A DNA stretch of 6,242 nucleotides from Candidatus Altimarinota bacterium (GCA_029939035.1 JAOZTS010000068.1:1-6242), one strand, 5' to 3'; counted from the stretch's first letter, positions 1 through 6,242 are shown. Translations and numbers: made by a program. The notes: generated from the sequence alone by a model not told the origin.

Positions 1-13
1 TCAAAAACAAAAA

Positions 14-1000
14 ATGAAAACAAAAATACTCAGAATTCTTCGAACAATTGGTGAATTTACTGCCATAATGGTGGTCATCGCGGTAATCCTCAAGATAGGA
101 CAATTGATTGATCCTGCTTTTGCGGGATCAGCTCTTCCTCTAAGTGAAGACGCAATTGGAGTTTACAAAGATGGGGCACTTCCGGCTCCGCCTGACAAGG
201 AGGGACAAGTTATTTTAAAAGATCTCGTCCTGGGAGCTCTAGTCTATGCAAAGGTGATTATTGGTGTTGTGGGAATTTTGTATATTACTATTCTTGGATA
301 CCAACTCGTACAGGCATCGGGTGATGAGGAAACTATTACGAAAGCAAAAAGAGGTTTGATTTACACGGTTATCGCATTTGTGATGGTCAGTATGTCAGGT
401 GACATCGGGAAAATCTTTGATATGGAAAGTAAAACATTGTTGTCGAGTCCGCAGGATATCCTGAATAGGGTGCGGCTTTTTGACAAGCAAGTTGAGATAT
501 TTATGACTTTCGTGAAGTACGTAATTGGTGCATTTGCAGCGATTATGGTGGTTCAGGCAGGAGTGAAATTGATTACAGCTGGTGGGGAAGAAGAAGAGGT
601 TTCAAAGAACAAGAAAAGTATTATGTTCAGTGCGGGAGGATTGATAATTATTTATGTGGGAGAAATATTTATCAACAAGGTGTTTTACAAAGTTGATAAA
701 ACTGTTTACACAGGAATTACAGGAGTCCACCCCGCAATCGATGCAAAAGAAGGAGTCGACCAGTTAGCGGGAATCACCAACTTTATCATAGCTTTTGCAG
801 GACCTGTTGCAGTGCTGATGCTAATGGCTGGAGCGATCATGTATGCACCAGCTGGAGGTGAAGAAGAAAAAATGAACGAGGCAAAGAGATTAATAGTAGC
901 GACAATGGCGGGAATCATAATTATTTACGGTGCGTTTGCAGTTGTAAGTACAATAATTTCAAGCAAGCTAACTGAAGTTGGCGCAATGCTAAATACCTAA
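14..1000 (+). CDS. Exported membrane protein with three tandem type IV secretion pilin-like helical hairpins
   Basis: 328 aa. Seen: a basic N-terminus (K2, K4, R7, R10), a hydrophobic stretch at about 15-26 and a possible signal peptidase I site after A35-F36-A37. Three similar modules follow, at about 68-137, 158-225 and 248-318. Each has a hydrophobic helix, a charged loop (SGDEETITKAKR 102-113; GGEEEEVSKNKK 190-201; GGEEEKMNEAKR 281-292) and a second hydrophobic helix. The loop motifs recur every 88-91 residues. There is no cysteine. Known: single hairpins of this build are annotated in Patescibacteria as VirB2/TrbC-like or T4SS pilin-family proteins. Inferred: the basic loops face the cytoplasm and the linkers face outward, giving six membrane helices after signal cleavage. 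The frame is open upstream to the window edge, but the ATG at 14 fits the signal peptide. Only 13 A-rich bases precede it and they hold no ribosome binding site. A polytopic channel subunit (VirB6-like role) is an alternative to a pilin; the function is not proven. Confidence 0.93.
   Translation: MKTKILRILRTIGEFTAIMVVIAVILKIGQLIDPAFAGSALPLSEDAIGVYKDGALPAPPDKEGQVILKDLVLGALVYAKVIIGVVGILYITILGYQLVQASGDEETITKAKRGLIYTVIAFVMVSMSGDIGKIFDMESKTLLSSPQDILNRVRLFDKQVEIFMTFVKYVIGAFAAIMVVQAGVKLITAGGEEEEVSKNKKSIMFSAGGLIIIYVGEIFINKVFYKVDKTVYTGITGVHPAIDAKEGVDQLAGITNFIIAFAGPVAVLMLMAGAIMYAPAGGEEEKMNEAKRLIVATMAGIIIIYGAFAVVSTIISSKLTEVGAMLNT
215..967 (+). repeat. Three tandem hairpin modules within gene 1 (protein-level repeat)
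   Basis: Residues 68-318 of the first protein hold three copies of one two-helix unit. The copies align on the loop glycine (G103, G191, G282) and on the lysine-rich end of the loop. Modules 1 and 2 carry an acidic residue 26-27 positions after that glycine (D130, E217); module 3 has G306-A307-F308 there instead. The copies are clearly diverged in DNA, so the duplication is old. Confidence 0.8.
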
Positions 1001-1003
1001 CAC

Positions 1004-1007
1004 GAGG
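1004..1007 (+). promoter_or_regulatory. Ribosome binding site (GAGG) for gene 2
   Basis: GAGG lies 7 nt before the ATG at 1015, in the 14-nt gap after the TAA of gene 1. This is a normal Shine-Dalgarno match and spacing and it fixes the start of gene 2. It is the only convincing ribosome binding site in the window; genes 1 and 3 have none. Confidence 0.75.
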
Positions 1008-1014
1008 CAGTAAC

Positions 1015-2007
1015 ATGAAGAAAAAAACACTCATAAAAATAGCAAAACAAGCAGTAATGATCTTTTTGCTGATGACTTTAGGTCTGACGCTATATGCAAA
1101 CTACGTTGCAGTTGCAGATCAGGTTAGCATTGTTTCACCGCTTGAACAGCTACAACTTGTTGGTGATGGAACAGGTCAGCAGAGCTTCACGACAGGACAG
1201 CATCCGGATGCGCCACCTGACTATGCACAGCCTGGTGTGGGGACAGCGACAAGTCCAATATATTTTGCACTCGATCTGTTCAGGTATGTAGTGAGTGGGC
1301 TCGCATTACTTGTGATAGTGGCCCAAGCGATCAAACTGGTTTCTACTGCAAATGACGAGGAAGCTGGGAAAGCGAAAACGACGTTGATTGTAGGTACTAT
1401 GGGGCTTTTGATTATCCAGGTTGCAGACGCAGCAGTTAAAAAAATGTTCTTTGGTGAACAGGGTGAAGCATTTGAAAGTGTGAGTACGACAGAGCTCTAT
1501 GCAGAAGAAACTACTAAATATTTGAGGGGGATTATTGGTTTGGTGGAGATATTCGTTGGAGCCGCTGCAGTATTAGTAATAGTAATTCGTGGGATCATGG
1601 TGATTACCAGTGTTGGTGAAGAAGAAGCGATCACAAAGGCCAAAAAGCATATTATCTACGCACTTGTTGGTATTGCTACAGTAATTTTATCTGAAGTAGT
1701 TGTACGTGGAGTCATTTTTCCAGAAGCAGGAAAAGAACTGCCAGACGTACAGGCCGGCCGATTTATTCTCATAAATATTATTAATTACTTATCTGGATTT
1801 GTAGCAATTATGGCATTCGTCGGACTATTTTACGGTGGATATAGATATGTAATGAGTGCCGGTGACGAGGAAATGAATGAAAAAATTAAAAAATTAATTA
1901 TTGGTGCGCTAATTGCATTACTACTTTCGCTAGGGGCATTCGCACTAGTAAACACCGTTCTTGATATTCCGGATACACAAGAAGATGAGTTAGGATTGCA
2001 AGAATGA
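1015..2007 (+). CDS. Second exported triple-hairpin, type IV secretion pilin-like membrane protein
   Basis: 330 aa, with the same architecture as the upstream gene and probably its paralogue. Seen: a lysine-rich N-terminus, a hydrophobic core at about 13-27 and a likely signal peptidase site after A32-V33-A34. A polar Gln/Thr/Pro-rich linker (about 35-79) follows, then three hairpins at about 80-146, 165-235 and 247-316. Their loops are TANDEEAGKAKT (111-122), SVGEEEAITKAKK (199-211) and SAGDEEMNEKIKK (281-293), spaced 88 and 82 residues apart. The first loop has Asn where the others have Gly. Modules 1 and 2 keep an acidic residue late in helix 2 (D138, E227), followed by K142/K143 or R231; module 3 has GAFALVNT. 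The C-terminus is short and acidic. There is no cysteine. The 14-nt gap and good ribosome binding site suggest co-transcription with gene 1. The stop is TGA. The family link rests on motif and topology; a pilin, channel or scaffold role remains open. Confidence 0.94.
   Translation: MKKKTLIKIAKQAVMIFLLMTLGLTLYANYVAVADQVSIVSPLEQLQLVGDGTGQQSFTTGQHPDAPPDYAQPGVGTATSPIYFALDLFRYVVSGLALLVIVAQAIKLVSTANDEEAGKAKTTLIVGTMGLLIIQVADAAVKKMFFGEQGEAFESVSTTELYAEETTKYLRGIIGLVEIFVGAAAVLVIVIRGIMVITSVGEEEAITKAKKHIIYALVGIATVILSEVVVRGVIFPEAGKELPDVQAGRFILINIINYLSGFVAIMAFVGLFYGGYRYVMSAGDEEMNEKIKKLIIGALIALLLSLGAFALVNTVLDIPDTQEDELGLQE
1252..1962 (+). repeat. Three tandem hairpin modules within gene 2 (protein-level repeat)
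   Basis: Residues 80-316 of the second protein repeat the same two-helix unit, aligned on N113, G201 and G283. The ITKAKK..IIY loop/helix of module 2 resembles module 1 of gene 1. The AQAIKLVST helix end of module 1 resembles QAGVKLIT in module 2 of gene 1. Module 3 resembles module 3 of gene 1 and the single hairpin of gene 3. Confidence 0.8.
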
Positions 2008-2024
2008 TCCAAGAAATCTATAAT
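1996..2024 (+). promoter_or_regulatory. Candidate sigma70-type promoter for gene 3, overlapping the end of gene 2
   Basis: A perfect -10 hexamer TATAAT (2019-2024) lies 17 bp from a partial -35 TTGCAA (1996-2001, 4 of 6 matches). Transcription would start near 2031, leaving only about 6 nt before the ATG at 2037. This fits the absence of any ribosome binding site there and suggests leaderless or near-leaderless translation. The -35 and part of the spacer overlap the last codons of gene 2. TATAAT can arise by chance in A+T-rich DNA, so this is a candidate only. Confidence 0.45.
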
Positions 2025-2036
2025 CACATTTGAAAA

Positions 2037-4922
2037 ATGTCATCTATGAAAAATATAAAAAGGATTCTCTCATTACTTATCATCGTTACAATTTTTGCAC
2101 TCATCCCTGCAACCGCTTTGGCAAAAGTAACTTCAGGAGATGTAGGTCAATTTTTTGGTGAAATGTTTTCAACAGGTGACGACAGTATTTCATTTACGAC
2201 TTATGAAAATGTATCCGTGAGTTTGGATGAAGAAGGATTCGCAGATGAACTCACAGCTTCAACAGATCTAAAAGACTTTATTATTACAGTAGTGAACTGG
2301 GCCCTAACATTCTTAGGACTTATTTCAGTATTAGTAATTATATATGGAGGTGTCCTATATGTGACCTCCGGGGGTGAAGAAGAAAAGACCCAGACAGGTA
2401 AAAAAGCAATTCAATACGCGGTGATAGGTATCCTGATAATTCTAGGATCGTTCGCTTTCGTAAATACTATTATAAAGGGAGCAACCGACGACCAACAAGG
2501 AATAGGTACAACTGGAGCTGCATTCTCAGGAGGAGGATTCAATGCCTCTTCATCAGAAGTAAAAGCACTCGCAGATGAACTCTTTAACGGTTACGTCTTC
2601 CTCGAACAAGCAACAGAAGACCTAAAAAACATAAACAATGATGCAGAAAAAGACTCACTACTTCCAGGAAACTTCCCGTCAAAAGCAGACGTAATGAAGT
2701 TCTTGAACAGCGTAGAAGAAAAGCTAAGGAATATAGAAAAAAACAGCGATCAATTCTCAAGTACATCATCAGCAATAAGTGACTTGCTTCGAGAAGTAGA
2801 CAGATTAATGATCGATCGAGTAAATGATTTACCAGATACAACTGAATATTTAATTATTTTCGAAGATGGAACAGATTTGTCATGTCCTCCATCAAAAGAA
2901 GCTATAGTTGATAGTTATGATCCTGGAAAGCCTGCATCTTGTATAGAGTGGTCCGAGGACACTCATGGAAAATGCGATAATTGGGATTGGTGGGGTGATT
3001 ACACGTCAAGTAATGAAGCCTTTGTACAAGGATTCATGCAAGAATACGAAAACATGTCACTCGAGGAATCTTGTATTTCAGCAGGGTACAACGTCAAATA
3101 CACTCCTGGCCTTTATGGCGCATGGAGCAAAATCAGAGGATATTTTGTTACAAATTCACTAGCTGATGCAATATATGAGGGTAGTACAGACGACCTATAC
3201 ACATTAGTATTAGATCCACTTGCAAAAGACTATGGACTAAATTTAGTAAGAATACTTTCAAGATTACAAGAAATCTACATAGATCTATCAAATATCCAGG
3301 CAATAAATTCAGGACAAGGAGCGGAATACTTCCTGGCAATGCAAAGCCAATACGGTTTTGACTCTACGATCACCAGCTCAGAGGAAGCTGAAAATATCGA
3401 TATTAGAGAATCACTGAGCTCATATGCAGACGGCGGACTGCTTGAAAAGGTTGCAAGCTGGGAATTAGAAACAGATACAGACGTGGCTGGTCAACACTTG
3501 ATAGCAGGTGTCGAAGCACACGCTGCCTTCTACACAGTTCTAACAGAACTCCAATACGTAAACGCGAGACTCTCAGCAAATGTGGTTGAGGGAACTTCTC
3601 CATTAACAGTAATTTTCGACACAACAGGAACTCTCGATCCTGCAGGAGGAAGTATCCAAGGAGGAAATATCTACTGGGACATTGGAGGAATAAAAACAAC
3701 AGAGCAATTAATGGAACAATTGAGCGCTGAAAGTGACGACAACATAATTACACCTGACGACAATTCGGTAACTTGTAGCAGATCAACAGACGTGATCTCT
3801 CCAGAAGGGGAACCAGCCACAGAAGGGGAGCTCATTGGAACAACAGCAAAACGATGTGTATTCCACGTCCCTGGGACGTACTCAGCAGCTATCAAAGTAA
3901 ATTCAAACGCATCTGACCAATTCGCGCCAGGTATCAGCATATTGGTAATTAAAGTAAAACCACCAAAAACCAAAATCGAACTAAAAGGTGGAATAGGTGA
4001 AGGCATGGCTGACGAACAAGTCATCATGCATTACGAAGACGAAATTCTTCTCATCGACAAAAGAGAGGTGAATTTCACACTAGGAAAAGCCAGCGAAGGA
4101 GACGGTGTATGTCTTGACGCGACAGGAACTCAAGGAAATAGATACCAATGGGATTTCGGAAACGGAATTAAAAGCGACTTCTCAGTTGGCGCTCTAAAAG
4201 AGTGTGCCAGATATATAGAAGCGGGAAGTTATGAAGTTGTTCTCGAAGTTGCAAACGACCTTGGGGACATTGATAAAAAAATATTCACAATTAAGATATC
4301 CTCAATCGCAGCGAGATTGAACGCAAGTCCGGCAACTGAAGCATTCCTTGGAGAAACTGTAACCTTCGACGCAAGCGGTGCAGTCTCAGACCTGGGAGCA
4401 ATCAAAAACTATGAATGGACAATCAATGTTGATGAGGAAGCGAGCAGTAGCCTTTCATCAGATATTATCAACGATATTGAAGACTACTATGAGGATTTCA
4501 ACTCAAGCAATAGTGGGTCTAATCTAGTGAAAATAGAGCACGAATTCCCATTTCCAGGAACATATAAGGTAATGGTAGAAGTGACTGACGAATCAGGACA
4601 ACAGGACTCAGAAGAAATCAAATTCATAGTGAATTCAAAAGCACCTATAGCTATTTTTGAAAACGAAGTTCCGGCCACTAATCAACCGGGAACCGTTCAT
4701 TTCCATGCTAGCAAAAGTTACGACCCTGACAGCGATGACGACAGAATGTCATTTGCCTGGTCTATAGAGCCAGATTCTGATGGCAACAAAACATGGGAAT
4801 GCATAGCCAGCGGATGTGGAGATCTGGAAGAGTTCGATGATCCTGACCCAATTATAAAATTCAAAAAAACAGGAGATTATGAAGTTACTCTATTAGTAGA
4901 ATCCTATGGAGAAACAAATTAA
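2037..4922 (+). CDS. Hairpin-anchored surface protein with PKD-like domains, N-terminal part up to an in-frame TAA
   Basis: 961 aa to the TAA. Seen: a signal peptide (K5, K8, R9, hydrophobic 10-22, cleavage likely after A27-L28-A29), then one pilin-like hairpin (helices about 81-108 and 124-146, loop SGGEEEKTQTGKK 111-123). A Gly/Ser linker leads to a polar, probably helical region (about 165-270). Next comes an unrecognised stretch with C283, C302, C313, C346 and a tryptophan patch (W316, W318, W319). Four PKD-like beta-sandwich domains follow at about 512-640, 643-755, 756-866 and 868 to the stop. Diagnostic pieces are YQWDFGNG (703-710), GSYEVVLEV (730-738), GTYKVMVEV (841-849), SYDPDSDDD (894-902) and GDYEVTLLV (946-954). 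All ten cysteines fall in this part, in local pairs, which suits disulfides in an exported protein. Inferred role: a membrane-anchored extracellular stalk or adhesin. ATG 2046 (M4) is an equally plausible start; neither has a ribosome binding site. The frame continues past the stop with the same domains. Confidence 0.9.
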   Translation: MSSMKNIKRILSLLIIVTIFALIPATALAKVTSGDVGQFFGEMFSTGDDSISFTTYENVSVSLDEEGFADELTASTDLKDFIITVVNWALTFLGLISVLVIIYGGVLYVTSGGEEEKTQTGKKAIQYAVIGILIILGSFAFVNTIIKGATDDQQGIGTTGAAFSGGGFNASSSEVKALADELFNGYVFLEQATEDLKNINNDAEKDSLLPGNFPSKADVMKFLNSVEEKLRNIEKNSDQFSSTSSAISDLLREVDRLMIDRVNDLPDTTEYLIIFEDGTDLSCPPSKEAIVDSYDPGKPASCIEWSEDTHGKCDNWDWWGDYTSSNEAFVQGFMQEYENMSLEESCISAGYNVKYTPGLYGAWSKIRGYFVTNSLADAIYEGSTDDLYTLVLDPLAKDYGLNLVRILSRLQEIYIDLSNIQAINSGQGAEYFLAMQSQYGFDSTITSSEEAENIDIRESLSSYADGGLLEKVASWELETDTDVAGQHLIAGVEAHAAFYTVLTELQYVNARLSANVVEGTSPLTVIFDTTGTLDPAGGSIQGGNIYWDIGGIKTTEQLMEQLSAESDDNIITPDDNSVTCSRSTDVISPEGEPATEGELIGTTAKRCVFHVPGTYSAAIKVNSNASDQFAPGISILVIKVKPPKTKIELKGGIGEGMADEQVIMHYEDEILLIDKREVNFTLGKASEGDGVCLDATGTQGNRYQWDFGNGIKSDFSVGALKECARYIEAGSYEVVLEVANDLGDIDKKIFTIKISSIAARLNASPATEAFLGETVTFDASGAVSDLGAIKNYEWTINVDEEASSSLSSDIINDIEDYYEDFNSSNSGSNLVKIEHEFPFPGTYKVMVEVTDESGQQDSEEIKFIVNSKAPIAIFENEVPATNQPGTVHFHASKSYDPDSDDDRMSFAWSIEPDSDGNKTWECIASGCGDLEEFDDPDPIIKFKKTGDYEVTLLVESYGETN
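2268..2486 (+). repeat. Single pilin-like hairpin module at the N-terminus of gene 3
   Basis: Residues 78-150 form one two-helix unit like those in genes 1 and 2. The loop glycine is G113 and the second helix ends GSFAFVNTIIK. It matches the third modules of both upstream genes (GAFAVVSTII, GAFALVNTVL) and lacks the late acidic residue of modules 1 and 2. With the signal peptide upstream, it would leave the C-terminal 800-plus residues outside the membrane. Confidence 0.75.
4920..4922 (+). other. In-frame TAA stop interrupting the PKD array
   Basis: The stop falls after G-E-T-N in the turn before the last strand of PKD domain 4. The missing strand, I-K-K-T-I-E-V, is encoded directly after the stop in the same frame (4923-4943), in the position where domains 2 and 3 have KKIFTIKI and EEIKFIV. 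There is no frame shift, so one base change (for example TCA or AAA to TAA) would explain it. No terminator-like hairpin follows. Confidence 0.9.
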
Positions 4923-6242
4923 ATTAAAAAGACAATCGAAGTAAATAATATATTAGATATTGAGTGGGCTGATAGCCAAAAAACAACTGCCCAACTTGAT
5001 GACAACGCAGAGGCTCAAGTCAAATTCAGTCTCGTTAGTGATAAAGCAGTAGAATACGAAATTGATTTTGGAGACGGAGAGGTGACTTCTGGAGAATTCT
5101 CATCAAGTGGGGACAAAGCAGAGGCTACTCATACTTACACAGAATCAGGAACCTTTACAGTGGTCGCAAAAGTATATGACGAGGACTACCTAGACAATTC
5201 AATTAAAAGAAGAATATTCATAGGAGACGGAGTTAATCCAATTGCAAAAGCTAGTCTTAGCATCAACGGAGTTGACTATGCAGACCTTTCTGAACCAATT
5301 GAAATCACACGACAAGACATCCTGACTCTAGATGGTTCTGACTCTATTAACAAAGACGGAACACCAAAAGATCTAGCATTTAGTTGGGATTATGGAAGTG
5401 GAAAGAGCGCAAGCAAATCATTCACACATTCATACGACGACATCGGGAATTACACAATCCAATTAGAGGTATTTGATAAAGAAGATCCATCTCACAAAAG
5501 CACAGATGCCCTGCAACTAAATGTTGTGGCAAAACCACCAACATTCTCCTCTATTCAGGCAATTCCTGACTCAAGAAATCCAGAACTCATTACGCCGGTA
5601 AGTGTGAAAATGTCAGCATTCAACGCAAAAGACGAGGACGGAGAAATAGTTCAATACAAATGGTGGTATTACGATCTAAACGATCCTGATGAGAGACTAG
5701 GGATCCAAATTACAGAAAACCCATTCGCTCAAGTCACAATTGGAACGCTTGGAAAAGAAGGAGACGAAGTAGAATATGGATTCGGTCTGGAAATTACAGA
5801 TTCAGACAATATGAAGACATCAAGTACCGACACTTTGGCAGATGACAGAGTACCAACTCTAGAGGTTATAAACGGCGCAAACGATCTCCCAATAGCAAAA
5901 TTCAATGTGAGTACGACTTCAATATTTGCCGGAGACGAAATCTCATTTACCAGTTCTTCATCAGATCCTGATGGGACAATTGTAAAATACATTTGGGACT
6001 TTGAAGGAGACGGGTTTGGTAATGACGAACCTACTGACAAATCAGTAGTGAAATACGCTTACTCAGCCAAAAACCTTCAAGGATATAATGCAAGACTTAA
6101 AGTAGTAGACGACAAGGGTGGAGAGTCGATCTCTGACCCAATTACAATATACGTAGATTCAATAGCTGCGGCTCCAATAGCTTCCTTTATATATGAAGTT
6201 ATCGAGGGAAGTAGCGGAAAGAAACTTCAATTCACAGATACT
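4923..6242 (+). CDS. PKD-domain continuation of gene 3 downstream of the in-frame stop; 3' end outside the window
   Basis: 440 codons in the same frame as 2037-4922 with no further stop, open at the right edge. Seen: the missing last strand of PKD 4; PKD 5 (4950-5234, with YEIDFGDGE and GTFTVVAKV); PKD 6 (5235-5531, FSWDYGSG, GNYTIQLEV); a less typical domain 7 (5532-5879, DEDGEIVQYKWWYY); a canonical PKD 8 (5880-6158, SDPDGTIVKYIWDFEGDG, VVDDKGG); and the start of PKD 9 from 6171. There is no cysteine. The first in-frame ATG is at 5610, some 230 codons in and inside domain 7. An in-frame GTG at 5082 has a purine-rich GGAGACGGAG before it, but that DNA encodes the conserved FGDGE of domain 5 and starting there would cut the domain. 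I therefore read this as the C-terminal part of gene 3, separated by mutation, error or read-through, rather than an independent gene. If the stop is real and not suppressed, this part is a pseudogene remnant. Confidence 0.8.
   Translation, partial: MKKTIEVNNILDIEWADSQKTTAQLDDNAEAQVKFSLVSDKAVEYEIDFGDGEVTSGEFSSSGDKAEATHTYTESGTFTVVAKVYDEDYLDNSIKRRIFIGDGVNPIAKASLSINGVDYADLSEPIEITRQDILTLDGSDSINKDGTPKDLAFSWDYGSGKSASKSFTHSYDDIGNYTIQLEVFDKEDPSHKSTDALQLNVVAKPPTFSSIQAIPDSRNPELITPVSVKMSAFNAKDEDGEIVQYKWWYYDLNDPDERLGIQITENPFAQVTIGTLGKEGDEVEYGFGLEITDSDNMKTSSTDTLADDRVPTLEVINGANDLPIAKFNVSTTSIFAGDEISFTSSSSDPDGTIVKYIWDFEGDGFGNDEPTDKSVVKYAYSAKNLQGYNARLKVVDDKGGESISDPITIYVDSIAAAPIASFIYEVIEGSSGKKLQFTDT

Larger units (their letters stand above)
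3570..6242 (+). repeat. Array of about eight PKD-like domains plus the start of another (protein-level repeat)
   Basis: Approximate unit borders in DNA are 3570-3956, 3963-4301, 4302-4634, 4638-4943, 4950-5234, 5235-5531, 5532-5879, 5880-6158 and from 6171 to the edge. Units are about 95-130 residues, and most show the PKD pattern W/I-D-F/Y-G in the middle and G-x-Y-x-V/I-x-L-x-V near the end. The copies are strongly diverged, so this is an old domain array rather than a recent DNA duplication. Units 1, 3 and 7 are the least canonical, with insertions. The fourth unit spans the TAA at 4920. Confidence 0.75.

Noticed and set aside
2026..2040. Perfect 6-bp inverted repeat ACATTT-GAA-AAATGT that contains the gene 3 start codon
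   Set aside because: The stem has only one G-C pair and a 3-nt loop, so it is too weak to trust as a regulatory hairpin. It would matter only on read-through transcripts from upstream.
1015..2060. Possible recoded TGA (UGA=Gly, as in Gracilibacteria/Absconditabacteria) at the end of gene 2
   Set aside because: No other in-frame TGA occurs in the coding frames, glycines use GGN throughout, and reading through 2005 only adds a short tail overlapping the start of gene 3.
3671..4027. 118-codon minus-strand open frame
   Set aside because: It lies antisense inside the PKD-encoding frame, has no ribosome binding site or recognisable domain, and fits a chance shadow of the plus-strand codon pattern.
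4909..4932. AAATT tandem duplication at the stop as the cause of the interruption
   Set aside because: Both sides of the stop read in the same frame with good PKD sequence, so a 5-bp insertion, which would shift the frame, does not explain it.
4923..4990. Transcription terminator after the TAA
   Set aside because: The sequence is A+T-rich but has no G+C stem followed by a T run; the only self-complementary piece is the short AATATATT type.
5082..5084. GTG with purine-rich GGAGACGGAG upstream as a restart site after the TAA
   Set aside because: The purine run is the codons for the conserved F-G-D-G-E motif of PKD 5, and starting there would remove the first half of that domain. Similar GGAGACGG runs occur at other positions in the gene without being starts.
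5729..6040. 103-codon minus-strand open frame
   Set aside because: It lies fully antisense to the PKD 7-8 coding sequence, which has clear domain homology; the minus-strand product shows only low-complexity Ser/Pro/Val content.

Overview
The window carries three co-directional plus-strand genes, the last of which runs on past an in-frame stop codon to the right edge. Nothing credible lies on the minus strand, and I see no RNA gene, mobile element or CRISPR array. The DNA is moderately A+T-rich. The proteins resemble the small membrane 'type IV secretion pilin-like' hairpins that are abundant in Candidate Phyla Radiation (Patescibacteria) genomes: two hydrophobic helices around a cytoplasmic loop of the form S/A-G-G/D-E-E-(E)...K-A-K-K. 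A Patescibacteria-type host is therefore my best guess. It is an inference from family resemblance, as no marker gene is present. The standard code fits: gene 2 ends in TGA, and no in-frame TGA occurs in the roughly 2,060 other codons, which argues against the UGA=Gly lineages (Gracilibacteria, Absconditabacteria).

Layout: 14-1000, exported membrane protein with three tandem hairpin modules (328 aa). 1015-2007, a second protein of the same build (330 aa), 14 nt downstream with a clear GAGG ribosome binding site. 2037-4922, signal peptide plus a single hairpin module, an unrecognised Cys/Trp-containing region, then four PKD-like beta-sandwich domains (961 aa). 4923-6242, uninterrupted continuation of the same frame with about four more PKD-like domains and the start of another, open at the window edge. 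The TAA at 4920-4922 cuts PKD domain 4 just before its last strand, so it looks like a nonsense mutation, a sequence error, or (less likely) a read-through stop in one large surface protein of at least about 1,400 residues.

How they may work together (inference): all three have signal peptides and the same hairpin with a charged loop predicted to face the cytoplasm. This places the hairpin linkers and the whole PKD stalk outside. Two triple-hairpin proteins plus a hairpin-anchored PKD stalk look like co-expressed parts of one envelope assembly, perhaps a membrane base with a long extracellular fibre or adhesin. The third gene may also have its own promoter (TTGCAA-17-TATAAT at 1996-2024) that would give a nearly leaderless mRNA.
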